From an uncultured Oscillospiraceae bacterium (GTDB taxonomy: Bacteria > Bacillota > Clostridia > Oscillospirales > Oscillospiraceae), in NCBI GenBank assembly GCA_934630985.1, contig CAKTXO010000004.1, positions 1-46,193 of the forward strand: a stretch of 46,193 nt of DNA, given 5' to 3'. The position numbers and the translations under genes are program-made. The notes beneath the pieces were generated by a model, which worked only from the letters and a program-made list of their open reading frames with translations, was not told the origin of the DNA and did no database searches. Positions within the stretch are counted from its first letter, which is position 1. Each line of letters starts with the position of its first letter. This document shows positions 24,583 through 34,364 of the stretch, piece after piece.

Positions 24583-25905
24583 ATGTCCTGGATCGACGGC
24601 CTGTCCCTGTATGCCATCTGCGCCATCTGGTCGCTGATGATTCTCAACGTGATCCTGTCCATCGGCGGATTCCTTCACTACATGCGCCTGGAAAAAACCG
24701 GCGGACGGGTGCCCCTGAAGGAGTACCCCATGGTGAGCATTCTGGTGCCTGCTCACAATGAGAGCATTGTGATCTCCCGGACGGTTCGGGCGCTGCTGGG
24801 CTTTGACTACCCCAAGGAGAAATACGAGATCATCGTCATCAACGACAACTCCACCGACGACACCGAGGAAAAGCTTCAGGCCATCCAGCGGGAGTTTCCC
24901 GACCGGCGGCTCATGGTGGTATCCACGGACAACGTGGTGGGCGGCACGGGAAAATCCAACGCCCTGAATATTGGCTTTTCCCTGAGCAAGGGCAGCGTCA
25001 TTGCCATCTATGACGCGGACAATACCCCGGAGCCCCAGGCACTGACCATTCTGGTGGAAAATCTCATGGCTGACCCCAAGCGGGGAGCGGTGATTGGAAA
25101 ATTCCGTACAAGAAACCGGAATGCCACCATTCTGACCCGGTTTGTGAACATCGAGACTCTGGCCTACCAGTGCATGAACCAGGCGGGACGGTACTTCTAT
25201 TTTAAGCTCTGCACCATTCCCGGCACCAACTACGTTATCCGCCGGAGCATCATCGAGGAAATCGGCGGCTGGGATCCCAAGGCGCTGTCCGAGGACACGG
25301 AGATCAGCTTCCGGCTCTACCGGATGGGCTACTACATCCAGCACATGCCCTTGGCCGTGACCTGGGAGCAGGAGCCTCATCTGCTGCCCGTCTGGTTCCG
25401 GCAGCGAACCCGGTGGGCAAAGGGCAATCTCTATGTGCTGGTCAAGAATTTCAAGTATGCCTTTGACCCCCACGCGGGAAAAATGCGGCTGGATGTGATT
25501 TACTACCTGATCGTCTACATCCTGATGCTGTCGGCTCTGGTGATTTCCGACGCCGTGTTTTTCACGGGCATTCTGGGCTTTACCCATGTAACCCTGGGAG
25601 GCTTCTCCACACTGCTGTGGGTGATGGCCATTCTGGTGTTCGTGGTGAACATCATGCTGACCCTGGTCACGGAGAAAAATGAGTTCACCCTGGAATCTGC
25701 CACTTTGGCGCTGCTGATGCTCTTCACCTACTCGAAACTATGGGTATTTGTGGTGGTGAAGGCTCTGTGGATGTCCGTGTCCGACGCGGTGGTGGGCAAG
25801 CAGGTGGTCTGGGACAAAACCGTCCGTTACGAGGAAAAGGCCTCGGACGAAGTGGATGACGCGGTGCTGGAGGAAATGATCCGCACCGGACTGCATAAGA
25901 AGTGA
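24583..25905 (+). CDS. Family 2 polysaccharide synthase (BcsA/PgaC-like), no PilZ domain
   Basis: The processive glycosyltransferase of the locus, 440 residues: one membrane helix (about 8-33), a cytosolic GT-A domain and three to four C-terminal helices. All catalytic motifs are present: D88 in INDNSTDD, DAD at 144-146, the base D238 in LSEDTE, and QRTRW at 274-278. It should polymerise a beta-linked sugar from a nucleotide sugar while threading the chain through the membrane. It lacks the PilZ domain that makes cellulose synthases c-di-GMP responsive. Sequence alone does not tell UDP-glucose from UDP-GlcNAc as donor. The start is three bases after the previous stop, with GGGAGGG upstream. 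Confidence 0.93.
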   Translation: MSWIDGLSLYAICAIWSLMILNVILSIGGFLHYMRLEKTGGRVPLKEYPMVSILVPAHNESIVISRTVRALLGFDYPKEKYEIIVINDNSTDDTEEKLQAIQREFPDRRLMVVSTDNVVGGTGKSNALNIGFSLSKGSVIAIYDADNTPEPQALTILVENLMADPKRGAVIGKFRTRNRNATILTRFVNIETLAYQCMNQAGRYFYFKLCTIPGTNYVIRRSIIEEIGGWDPKALSEDTEISFRLYRMGYYIQHMPLAVTWEQEPHLLPVWFRQRTRWAKGNLYVLVKNFKYAFDPHAGKMRLDVIYYLIVYILMLSALVISDAVFFTGILGFTHVTLGGFSTLLWVMAILVFVVNIMLTLVTEKNEFTLESATLALLMLFTYSKLWVFVVVKALWMSVSDAVVGKQVVWDKTVRYEEKASDEVDDAVLEEMIRTGLHKK

Positions 25906-25920
25906 AAGGAGATGGGGGAT

Positions 25921-28137
25921 ATGAACCGGTTTCAAAAAGTGCTTTCTCTGAGCCTGGCGGCAGTGCTGCTGGTGTGCCTGCTGCCCCTGGGAGCCATGGC
26001 GGATACCCAGCAGACGGCCACGACGGAGGTTCAGGACATTCAGGAGGGTACCAGTCAGGAGCTTCTGGACGCGGTGATGGACACGAATCCGGAGGATGCG
26101 GGGGTGCCGATTCTTCAGGAGCCGGAGCATCCGCAGACGCCCTACACCAAGGAATTTACTTACACCGAGGACGTGCTTCTCAGCGGCATTTTCGATACCA
26201 ACCAGTTCTATTTCCGGGTGCGGCCCTACTGGGGCACCCAGTATGCCTATGCCCGGATCCAGTTCACCCTGAGCCAGCTGATTGGGGACGGCCCTGCCAG
26301 CCTGACCTTCTCGGTGAACAACAAGCCTGTGTATTCCTGCAAGGTGGCCTATACCGACGGCCAGCAGCAGATTCTCTATGTACCCATTCCGGTAGACTTG
26401 CTGAACATTGGCTACAACAGCTTCGGCGTCACGGGTTATGTGCGCATTTATGACGACGAGGGCTGCATCGACGATCTGACGGGCGCCAACTGGGTGCGCA
26501 TCGAGGAAAGCTCCTTCGTCACCGTGGGCTACGATGTGGTGGATTCCCGGAACGAGATTCAGTGGTATCCCTACCCCTTCCTGTCCACCACCGATGAAAC
26601 CGGAAGCCGGACTGCCGTGGCGGTGTCCGATGCCATGAGCGAAAGCGAGCTGGCGGCGGCGCTGCTTCTGCGGGCCGACCTGTCCGCGGAAACCGACGGG
26701 GAGGACGAAATCACCCTGACCACCCTGTCCCAGACGGAAAAATGCGACAAAAAGGTCATTGTGTCCCTGGCGGAGAATCTGCCGGAGACCCTGAAGAGCC
26801 ACCTGCAAAACGGCGGGGAGAACCTGACCGACCGGGCAGCCATTGTCTGCTTCGGTCAGGGGGAGGATCGAACCCTGCTGCTGGCCTCCGCCGACGGAGA
26901 CTGCCTGATGGAGGCGGCTCGACTGCTGGTGGACGAGAGCCGGGTGCTCCAGGAGAAGAAGACGGTGACTTATGTCCAGCGGGATGCAAGCCGGCTGATG
27001 CTGGATGCCCTGAATTACGGAAACGACAGCCAGATTTACACCCTGCAAAGTCTGGCCGGGGGCGGCCTGAGCTATGTGGGTCCCTTCCATCAGGAGAAGA
27101 CCATTTTCCTGCCCTTCTCCGGAGGCTATGTGCTCTCCGGCACCGGCAAGATCGATCTGAGCTTCCGCTACAGCGAGAATCTGGACTTTACCCGCTCCCT
27201 GGTGACGGTTTACTGGGGCAGCATCCCGGTGACCAGCAAGAAGCTGAGCCGGGAGAACGCCGGCGGGGACAGCCTGAGCTTCTCCCTGCCCGCAGATGTG
27301 GTGGGCGCCACTGCCGGAAGCATTCAGGTCACCTTTGACCTGGAGCTGCCCGACCTGTTCTGCACCCCCCGGATGGACGAAATGCCCTGGGCCTATGTGG
27401 CGGAAACCTCCACCTTCTATCTGCCTGTGGGCAAAACCGGACGGCTGTCCTTTGATAACCAGCCTGCCCCCTTTGAGCTGAGCAACCGGTTCAATGCTCT
27501 GACGGTGGTGGTTCCCGAAACCATGACCCAGGCAGAGCTGAATACCCTGGGTCAGGTCACAGCCCTGTATGGCGTGAACATCAGCGCCTACGGCGACATT
27601 CAGGCCGTCCGGGCAGGGAATTTCGATGAAAACACCGATCGGAACCTGATCGTGCTGGGCACTTATCAGGACAACGCTCTGCTCAGAACCCTCAATGACC
27701 GGCTGTCCTTCCAATATACCCAGGACGGCACCGGCTTTGCCAGCAACGAAAGCCAGATTCTGTCCCAGGATTATGCCCGCCGGATTGGAATCATGCAGCT
27801 GCTGCCCTCGCCCTATGGGGAGGATCGCTCCATTCTGGCGGTATGCGCCGCAGGCGATGAGGCGATGAGCCGGATTGGGGAATATCTTCAGAAGGACGAG
27901 AACACCTGGAAGCTGAAGGAGGATGCGGTAATTTTCGACCCCAATGGGGAGATTCACACCTACCGCTTCCTTCAGGAGACGGCTATGCAGACTCCGGATC
28001 TGAAGGAATTCGTGAAGAACAACAAGGACACCGTGCTCTTTGCCGTGGCGGCGGTTTCCGCTATGGCCCTGTTCCTGCTGGCGGTGATCCTGGTGCTGGT
28101 GCGTATCTATCTGAACCGCCGAAAGGATCAAGGATGA
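25921..28137 (+). CDS. BcsB-like exopolysaccharide export subunit
   Basis: A 738-residue protein with a signal peptide (to about residue 23, LPLGAMA), a long extracytoplasmic region and a C-terminal membrane helix (about 700-725) ending in RIYLNRRK. The region at about 75-200 (RPYWGTQYAYARIQFTLS..., FSVNNKPVYS, ILYVPIPVDLLNIGYNSFGV) has the layout of the BcsB carbohydrate-binding and flavodoxin-like modules, repeated once more after about 400. BcsB pairs with the synthase and guides the nascent chain. AAAGGAG fits the ATG at 25921; an ATG at 25912 abuts that site. It overlaps the epimerase gene by 4 bp. Confidence 0.9.
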   Translation: MNRFQKVLSLSLAAVLLVCLLPLGAMADTQQTATTEVQDIQEGTSQELLDAVMDTNPEDAGVPILQEPEHPQTPYTKEFTYTEDVLLSGIFDTNQFYFRVRPYWGTQYAYARIQFTLSQLIGDGPASLTFSVNNKPVYSCKVAYTDGQQQILYVPIPVDLLNIGYNSFGVTGYVRIYDDEGCIDDLTGANWVRIEESSFVTVGYDVVDSRNEIQWYPYPFLSTTDETGSRTAVAVSDAMSESELAAALLLRADLSAETDGEDEITLTTLSQTEKCDKKVIVSLAENLPETLKSHLQNGGENLTDRAAIVCFGQGEDRTLLLASADGDCLMEAARLLVDESRVLQEKKTVTYVQRDASRLMLDALNYGNDSQIYTLQSLAGGGLSYVGPFHQEKTIFLPFSGGYVLSGTGKIDLSFRYSENLDFTRSLVTVYWGSIPVTSKKLSRENAGGDSLSFSLPADVVGATAGSIQVTFDLELPDLFCTPRMDEMPWAYVAETSTFYLPVGKTGRLSFDNQPAPFELSNRFNALTVVVPETMTQAELNTLGQVTALYGVNISAYGDIQAVRAGNFDENTDRNLIVLGTYQDNALLRTLNDRLSFQYTQDGTGFASNESQILSQDYARRIGIMQLLPSPYGEDRSILAVCAAGDEAMSRIGEYLQKDENTWKLKEDAVIFDPNGEIHTYRFLQETAMQTPDLKEFVKNNKDTVLFAVAAVSAMALFLLAVILVLVRIYLNRRKDQG

Positions 28138-29246
28138 GAAAGAAAAAAGTCATGCTGGTCTTCGGTACCCGGCCGGAGGCAATCAAAATGTGCCCGCTGG
28201 TGCGGGAGCTGAAGGGAAGAGCCGACTTTGAAACCCTGGTCTGCGTCACCGGTCAGCACCGGGAGATGCTGGAACAGGTGCTGGAATGCTTTCAGGTGAA
28301 GCCGGACTATGATCTTGCCATCATGGAGCCGGGGCAGACCCTCTTTGACATTACCCGGAAGATTCTTGACGGGATGAAGCCCATTCTGGAAGGGGAGCGG
28401 CCTCAGGCGGTGCTGGTTCACGGCGATACCTCCACGGCTTTTGCCGCGGGACTGGCCGCTTTCTACTTAGGAGTGCCGGTAGGACATGTGGAGGCGGGGC
28501 TGCGTACCTACGACATTGCCGCCCCCTTCCCGGAGGAATTCAACCGACAGGCAGTGGACAGCCTGTCCACCTGGTACTTCGCCCCAACGGAAGGGGCGAA
28601 GGAAGCCCTTCTCCGGGAGAGCAAGAACCCGGACAAAATCTACGTTACCGGCAACACCGCCATTGACGCTCTGCAAAGGACTGTCCGGCAGGACTATACC
28701 CATCCGGAGCTTGCCTGGGCGCAGGAGAAGGGCTCCCGGTTCGTACTGCTCACCGCTCACCGGCGGGAAAATCTGGGAGAGCCCATGCTGCATATTTTCC
28801 GGGGCATTCGCCGTGTTCTGGACGAGCACCCGGAGGTGCGGGTGCTCTACCCCATTCACAAAAATCCCCTGGTTCGCCAGGCGGCGGAGCAGGTCTTCGC
28901 CGGGGAAGACCGTCTGCGGCTTATTGAGCCGCTGGATGTGCTGGATTTTCACAACTTTATGGCGAAGGCGGATCTGATTCTCACGGACAGCGGGGGCATC
29001 CAGGAGGAGGCTCCCTCACTGGGCAAGCCCGTCCTGGTGCTGAGGAACACCACCGAGCGGCCGGAGGGTCTGGCGGCAGGTACCTTGAAGCTGGTGGGCA
29101 CAAGCCAGGAAAATGTGTACCGGCAGTTCAAGGAGCTGCTGGAAAATGAGGCGGAATACCGGCGCATGAGCACCGCCTCCAACCCCTACGGCGACGGCAG
29201 AGCCAGCCGCCGGATTGCCGATGCTTTGACCCGGGAGCTGGGCTGA
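28134..29246 (+). CDS. wecB: UDP-N-acetylglucosamine 2-epimerase (non-hydrolysing)
   Basis: A cytosolic enzyme of 370 residues that interconverts UDP-GlcNAc and UDP-ManNAc. It shows the N-terminal VFGTRPEAIKMCPLV, the VHGDTSTAFAAGLAAFYLGVPVGHVEAGLRT block, FPEEFNRQ, LLTAHRREN and the C-terminal LTDSGGIQEEAPSLGKPVLVLRNTTERPE. Length and motifs are complete. Its place in the middle of the operon (4-bp overlap upstream, one base downstream) suggests that ManNAc is a building block of the polymer or of a side chain, or that it feeds wall glycan synthesis. Confidence 0.95.
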   Translation: MRKKKVMLVFGTRPEAIKMCPLVRELKGRADFETLVCVTGQHREMLEQVLECFQVKPDYDLAIMEPGQTLFDITRKILDGMKPILEGERPQAVLVHGDTSTAFAAGLAAFYLGVPVGHVEAGLRTYDIAAPFPEEFNRQAVDSLSTWYFAPTEGAKEALLRESKNPDKIYVTGNTAIDALQRTVRQDYTHPELAWAQEKGSRFVLLTAHRRENLGEPMLHIFRGIRRVLDEHPEVRVLYPIHKNPLVRQAAEQVFAGEDRLRLIEPLDVLDFHNFMAKADLILTDSGGIQEEAPSLGKPVLVLRNTTERPEGLAAGTLKLVGTSQENVYRQFKELLENEAEYRRMSTASNPYGDGRASRRIADALTRELG

Positions 29247-29247
29247 C

Positions 29248-32199
29248 ATGAAAGAGAAGCAAACCCTTCGGCAGCAGAATTTGGCTGCCTTTGCCCTGGG
29301 AGCCGTGGCGCTGCTGGGGTGCCTGATGATTTTGTTCCTGCCGCCCCGACCGACCATGGGCGACACGGGGTTCTATAGCCGGGTTTTGCCCCAGCTGGGG
29401 CTGACCCAGGGAAGCACCCAGGGAGTTTTTGCCGGAACGGGCATCCCCTGGGGCGGCTTGCTGCAATGGAACGCCGGTTCCAGCCTGGTGTATCCCGCCG
29501 CCCTGACACAAGTGCTGGCCTTCGGTGGGGAAGTGTCCCTGTCCTTTCTGGCGGGAATTCTGGCGGTGCTGTACGCCCTGGCTCTGTTTTTCCTGTGCAA
29601 AGCCCTGTGCGCCCTGTTTGGAAGTTGGGGAGTGCTGGCATCGAGCCTGTGGGCGTTTGCGGGAATCTGCGGAAACTATGTGCTCTATTTTCCCTCCTTC
29701 TACTGCTGGGGGTGGCTGCTTGTGGCGGCGACGGCATTTGCGGCCTTTGCTTTCCGTGGGGTGGCTCTTCTCTGGCAGGGAGTCCGGGGCAAAACCGTTT
29801 GGCTGCCCCTGTGGCTGACGGGACTGCTGCTTCTCACGGTCAGTGAGCTTTGCGTCGCCTGGGTTGCGCCCGTCCTAGGATTGCTTCTCTGGCAGAGCCT
29901 TTCCGCCGAGAAAGCCCGCCGGGGAAAGGCCATGGCGGTGCTGGCGGCGGTGCTGCTGGCTCTGTGCGCCGGCCGTTTTGCCCTGGAAAACGGCCAGATT
30001 TTCAACCGAACCAATTTGTATCACAGCTTCTTTGAGGGGCTGATGACCGTTTCTTCGGATCCGGAGCAGACTCTCCGGGATTTTGATTTGGACGAAAACC
30101 TTCTTCAGGATGTGGGAAAATCCGCATATTTGCCTGAAGAGGACTACTATATTTCCCCCAACGGGGAGAAAAGCGCGGAGATTTACGATCATCTCAGCTA
30201 CAGCCGGATTGCCGCCTGCTATCTGCGCCGACCGGAGCGGATTGCCGCCATGGCGGAAAAGCTTCTGAACGCCGGCGGCCATGTGGACGTGGGGCTGTGC
30301 GTATCCCAAGAGGGAACCCCGGTGCCCCGGGGGGACTACTGGGACTTGCTTCGGAATTTGCTGTTTGGAAAATCGGGAAGCTTCCTGGCGGTATCGGTGC
30401 TCTGCGGCCTGGTGGGGCTGGGTGTCTGTCTGAAAAAGAAAAGCTGCTGGGGACTTCCCGGACTGCTGCTGCCCCTGGGCAGCTGGCTTTGGCTGCTGGC
30501 GGCCATTCTGGGATCCGGTCTGGCAGAAGGAGAGCGGAACCGGATGGGCTTTCAGATGCTGTTTGACGGGCAGCTTGTCTACCTTCTGACCCTGCTGGGG
30601 TTGGGAATCACCAGCCTCTTCCGTACCCTGGTCTATTCTCCCCTGAGTGCCAGAAAGGCTCCGGAGCCGGTTTTTCCGGCAGAGGCTTATGCGCCCTTCC
30701 GGGCACCGGCCTGGTTGACGAAGGGCAAAGTCAAAGCAAACGCCATCTGGGAGAATCCCAAGGCTTTCTCCCGATGGATGGCGCTTTTGTGCCTGATTCT
30801 TATGGTGCTGGTGCTGTATGTGCCCCGGTTCGGCGCTTACAGCAACGGCGATTTCGGTCGGATGATGGACGCCATGGGTCTGGTACACACCCCGGAGAAC
30901 TATTTTCATCCGGAGGCGCAGTATCAGAAGGTCATCGAACGGTATGACTATCTGGAACCCTACGACTGGACGCGAATTCGGCCTGACCGGGTGGAGCTGA
31001 CCCAGAGCTGGATTTCCGCCCTTATGCGGGTGCTCTATGATCTGGCGGGGGTGCCCTTCTCCACGGCGGTGCTGGGGATATTCCACCTGGGAACCCTGGC
31101 TTTGTGTCTGTACGCTCTGGTTCTGGCGGTGCACCGGCATCTGGGGAAGAAAAGTGCCCTGGTTTTCGGCCTGGGCTATGGGCTCCTGTTCTGTGGCAGC
31201 TCCAATATGGGCTGGTTCAACTCCCTCTATGGTGAGGGCATTGCCTACATCGGGCTGATGCTGGTGCTGGCGGCCAGCGCGATGACCATTGAGGGCAGAC
31301 GGGGGCTGGGACTTCTGACCCTGGCAGCGGCCAGCGTATATCTTGCCTGCGCCAAGGCCCAGTACGCCTTGTTTGCCCCGGTGCTGCTTGTGTGGTGGGG
31401 AATTCTGGCCTTTGCCACGGCAAAGAACCGGACCGCCCGGGCAGGTACGGCGGCAGCGGCTCTGCTGATTACCTTCCTGCTGGGAGCCTCGGCGGTGAGC
31501 GTCTACCGGAACAACGAATCCATTTCCTCTCAGGACACCCTCTACAGCGGCCTGCTGAACGGCATTCTTCTCTACGCCGACGACCCGGAAACCGCCCTGG
31601 CGGAGCTGGGTCTGGATTCCGGACTGATTGCCGATAAAGGCAAGCACCCCTATCTTCCCAAGGAGGATTACTACTGCCCGCCCAGAACGGAAATGGCGGA
31701 GGAACTGATCTACAGCAAGGTCAGCTCCACAGACTATCTGCGCTGGTATCTGACCCACCCCAAGGCCTTCTGGCGGCTGCTCAACGACACCGCCGGGTAC
31801 TCCGCCGATCCTATGCCCGACCTGAATCTGTACGTCGGCGAGTTCAACAACCAGCCTCACAGGCAGGTGAACAAATGGAATCTCTGGGCTGAGATTCGCC
31901 CCAGCCTGATTCCCAGGTATTTTCTCGGCTATGTGCTCCTTTTCGGCGGCCTGGTCTGCGGAAGCCTGTGGACGATTTTCTCTAAGAAAAGCGGCGGGAA
32001 GAAGCGGCTTTACGGAGCTCTGCTCATCGTGATTACGCTTCTGGGAGCCATCCAGTATCCTCTGCCCATGGTGGGCAACGGTCACTCGGATCCGGTAAAG
32101 CAGCTGTATTTCTTCCGGGAAATTACGGATTTTACCTATCTGTTCCTGCTGACCTGGGTTTCCGCCCGGATGACAAGACGCCATAATACTATTTCTTAA
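29248..32199 (+). CDS. Tandemly duplicated WsfD-like membrane protein
   Basis: A very large polytopic membrane protein of 983 residues made of two homologous modules (about 1-470 and 505-970). Each has an acidic loop after the first helix (MGDTGFYSRVLPQLGL; SNGDFGRMMDAMGL), a re-entrant motif (PSFYCWG at 149; NSLYGEG at 658) and a late extracytoplasmic loop with SDPEQTLRDFDLDENLL or DDPETALAELGLDSGLI followed by LPEEDYY or LPKEDYY. The C module keeps the family motifs better; the N module has lost NSLY. It resembles two WsfD-type glycosyltransferases fused head to tail, with the single-module protein at 20581 as a third relative. Activity and substrate are unknown. Confidence 0.82.
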   Translation: MKEKQTLRQQNLAAFALGAVALLGCLMILFLPPRPTMGDTGFYSRVLPQLGLTQGSTQGVFAGTGIPWGGLLQWNAGSSLVYPAALTQVLAFGGEVSLSFLAGILAVLYALALFFLCKALCALFGSWGVLASSLWAFAGICGNYVLYFPSFYCWGWLLVAATAFAAFAFRGVALLWQGVRGKTVWLPLWLTGLLLLTVSELCVAWVAPVLGLLLWQSLSAEKARRGKAMAVLAAVLLALCAGRFALENGQIFNRTNLYHSFFEGLMTVSSDPEQTLRDFDLDENLLQDVGKSAYLPEEDYYISPNGEKSAEIYDHLSYSRIAACYLRRPERIAAMAEKLLNAGGHVDVGLCVSQEGTPVPRGDYWDLLRNLLFGKSGSFLAVSVLCGLVGLGVCLKKKSCWGLPGLLLPLGSWLWLLAAILGSGLAEGERNRMGFQMLFDGQLVYLLTLLGLGITSLFRTLVYSPLSARKAPEPVFPAEAYAPFRAPAWLTKGKVKANAIWENPKAFSRWMALLCLILMVLVLYVPRFGAYSNGDFGRMMDAMGLVHTPENYFHPEAQYQKVIERYDYLEPYDWTRIRPDRVELTQSWISALMRVLYDLAGVPFSTAVLGIFHLGTLALCLYALVLAVHRHLGKKSALVFGLGYGLLFCGSSNMGWFNSLYGEGIAYIGLMLVLAASAMTIEGRRGLGLLTLAAASVYLACAKAQYALFAPVLLVWWGILAFATAKNRTARAGTAAAALLITFLLGASAVSVYRNNESISSQDTLYSGLLNGILLYADDPETALAELGLDSGLIADKGKHPYLPKEDYYCPPRTEMAEELIYSKVSSTDYLRWYLTHPKAFWRLLNDTAGYSADPMPDLNLYVGEFNNQPHRQVNKWNLWAEIRPSLIPRYFLGYVLLFGGLVCGSLWTIFSKKSGGKKRLYGALLIVITLLGAIQYPLPMVGNGHSDPVKQLYFFREITDFTYLFLLTWVSARMTRRHNTIS

Positions 32200-32342
32200 T
32201 AAAATGATTTCATCATTTTATTCTGCCGTGAAACGGCAGACCGCCTGGGCGGCGGTAAGAAATGTATTGACTTCGTTTTTAGCGGCAGTGGCCACTGGCC
32301 GCAATCCTGCGGCCTCATAAAACGCTTTTAAGCGTTTTGTTA
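32187..32342. repeat. Hairpin-rich sequence interrupted by a MITE
   Basis: Consecutive small palindromes: AATAAAATGA/TCATTTTATT, CTGCCGT/ACGGCAG, CCGCC/GGCGG, a GCGGC(C)AGTGGCCACT pair and AAAACGCTT/AAGCGTTTT. It begins ATACTATTTC, the same bases as the outer end of the family A element read in reverse, so it may be a diverged relative. It lies in the 344-bp gap between two operon genes, which holds no gene. Confidence 0.6.
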
Positions 32343-32503
32343 GGGTCTATCTGAAAACCGTCAACACGCCCAAACAGCGGGTCTTTTCCACCTGCTGGGC
32401 ACCATTTTTTCTTGCAATACCCAGAGTATTCCTGCAAAAAAATGGCTTCATCAGGCGGAAAATCCCTCGCCGTTGGTCATATTCCCGGTTTTTAGATAGA
32501 CCC
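32343..32503. mobile_element. 161-bp palindromic MITE (family B), copy 2
   Basis: The same length as copy 1 at 20056-20216 and in the opposite orientation, flanked by TA on both sides. The left end is GGGTCTATCTGAAAACCGTC; the right end has drifted (CGGTTTTTAGATAGACCC). The hairpin it forms separates the first six operon genes from the last four and could reduce read-through. Confidence 0.9.
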
Positions 32504-32543
32504 TAAAAACTCGTATAACTTCATTCAAGAAAGGCACGATATC

Positions 32544-34355
32544 ATGCAGGCACGAAAAACATGGTTCGCGGGACTGTGCGTATTTCTCTATCTCTGCGGC
32601 AGCGTCTACACCCTGCTCAGCGGCTTGTCCACTCTGGGAGAGGGGCGGGAATACCCTTACCTTTACCCGGCTGGGCTGATTGTGCTGATGTGCGCCGCTT
32701 TCTTTGGAGCGGTGGTGGTGTGCACCCTGTGTGCCCGGTTCCGATTTGCCGAAAAGCTGTCGACCCGTCCTCTGGTGGCCTCGGCTCTGGAGTGGGGACT
32801 GGGGGCGGCGGTGCTGCTGGCATCCTTCGGGGTGCGGATGGTGTACATTCGCCATTTTCCCATGGCGCCGGAGTCGGACTATAAAACCTACTATGAGATT
32901 GCCCAGCTCATCAACCGGGGCACTCTTCTGGAGGACGGCGCGGGCTACTGCGACTATGTGTCCATGTTCCCCCATGTCTACGGCTATAGCAGCGTCCTGG
33001 CGCTGGTGATGGGCGTGTTCGGCGACTCCGTCTGGGTGGGACAGGTATTCAATATCGCCTGCGCGGTTGCGGCCTGCTTTTTCCTCTGGCGCAGCGCGGC
33101 CATGCTGGCGGGCAGAGCCTCGGCTCTGGCAGCTCTGGCACTTGCGGCCTTCTGGCCTTCTCAGATTCTCTACAACAATTTTCTGGCGGCAGAGTACCTG
33201 TTTTCCGCCATGCTCCTGTTCTGCCTGTGGCTGTTTCTGGTGCTGGTAAAGGCGGATATCTCCGACGGGGAATCCCAGGTCGGCCTGCTGCTGGGACATA
33301 TGTTCCTGGGCATTGCACTGGCCATGACCTCCGCCATCCGACCGATGGCCATGCTGCTGTTGATTTCCATTTTGCTGTACCTGATTCCCAGCCAGGCAAA
33401 GCTGCCTCTGCGGCCGGCAAACGATCTGCCGGTGTCCGCCCGTGCCATGAGCCGGGGCTGGATTCGGGGGGCGGTGATCTTGGGAGCCTACCTGTTTGCC
33501 TCTGCCCTGATGACGAAATCCGTATCCTTCCTGGTAGACCGGCAGCTGGCGGGAGGCAGCGCCTCCTTCGGCTACAACCTGCTGGTGGGACTGAATCAGG
33601 AGTCCTTCGGCGGCTGGAACCAGGCGGACGCGGATTATCTGTACGATGCGCTGGCGCAGACCGGCAGTGCCCAGCTGGCTCAGGCCGCCTGTCGGGATCT
33701 GGCCATGCAGCGGCTGAAAGCCCCGCTGCCCAGCCTTCTGAATCTGTTTTTCCATAAGTACAGCGTCCTCTGGGCCAACGACGACTATGGCTCTACCTGG
33801 AATTTGCTGTTCATGGATCAGCAGGGCACTCTGACCCAGGCAAGGCAGACCTTCCTGTATGCTGCCCGGAACCTCAACAACTACGTCTATCTGACGGCGG
33901 TGGCCTTCTCCGCACTGGGGGTGTTTCTCACCATCCACCGCCGGGGCACTTGGGCTTATGTGCCCGTAACCCTGTTTCTGGGGACGGTTGCCATGCACCT
34001 GCTGGTGGAAAACCAGAACCGATATCATTTCCACGCTCTGTATCTCTTCGCCCTGCTGGCGGCGGTGGGACTGCACCTACTCTACGAGGAATGCGACGAC
34101 TACCTGGTTCGGGGGCGGGCGGCCAGAACCCGGGCTTTGGAGGAAAAGCAGGCGGAGGCCGCGGCCATGGCGCGGATTGAGGAAGCCCAGCAGTATTGCG
34201 CCCAGCTTCAGCAGCAGAAAATGGAGGGTCAGTTCGACATGGATTCCGCACTGAAATCCGGTCATGTCCGGGTGTCCGTCTCCGAAGCGGTGGAAAAGAA
34301 GCCGGAGAAGCAGGCGGAGACCCTTCCGGACAAAGAGCCGGAAAACGTGGGATAA
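32544..34355 (+). CDS. GT39/PMT-like membrane glycosyltransferase
   Basis: A polytopic protein of 603 residues with about eleven hydrophobic segments and a hydrophilic, coiled-coil tail (about 515-603, Glu/Gln/Lys-rich). After the third helix the loop SDYKTYYEIAQLINRGTLLED has the acidic-plus-Tyr pattern of GT-C enzymes (GT39/ArnT type) that take sugars from polyprenyl phosphates. The later HALYLFALLAAVGLHLLYEECDDY ends the membrane part. It probably transfers a sugar outside the membrane onto the polymer or a carrier lipid. The start follows the MITE by 40 bases with AAAGG upstream. Confidence 0.78.
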   Translation: MQARKTWFAGLCVFLYLCGSVYTLLSGLSTLGEGREYPYLYPAGLIVLMCAAFFGAVVVCTLCARFRFAEKLSTRPLVASALEWGLGAAVLLASFGVRMVYIRHFPMAPESDYKTYYEIAQLINRGTLLEDGAGYCDYVSMFPHVYGYSSVLALVMGVFGDSVWVGQVFNIACAVAACFFLWRSAAMLAGRASALAALALAAFWPSQILYNNFLAAEYLFSAMLLFCLWLFLVLVKADISDGESQVGLLLGHMFLGIALAMTSAIRPMAMLLLISILLYLIPSQAKLPLRPANDLPVSARAMSRGWIRGAVILGAYLFASALMTKSVSFLVDRQLAGGSASFGYNLLVGLNQESFGGWNQADADYLYDALAQTGSAQLAQAACRDLAMQRLKAPLPSLLNLFFHKYSVLWANDDYGSTWNLLFMDQQGTLTQARQTFLYAARNLNNYVYLTAVAFSALGVFLTIHRRGTWAYVPVTLFLGTVAMHLLVENQNRYHFHALYLFALLAAVGLHLLYEECDDYLVRGRAARTRALEEKQAEAAAMARIEEAQQYCAQLQQQKMEGQFDMDSALKSGHVRVSVSEAVEKKPEKQAETLPDKEPENVG

Positions 34356-34364
34356 GGAGAGTCT

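Noticed and set aside
25738..28131. A 797-codon open frame on the minus strand opposite the BcsB-like gene (and similar long antisense frames at 136-1815, 16622-18397, 29875-32184 and 43600-45228)
   Set aside because: They mirror the codon pattern of high-GC genes on the other strand, are rich in His/Gln/Leu, show no family motifs and have no ribosome-binding site at a sensible start.
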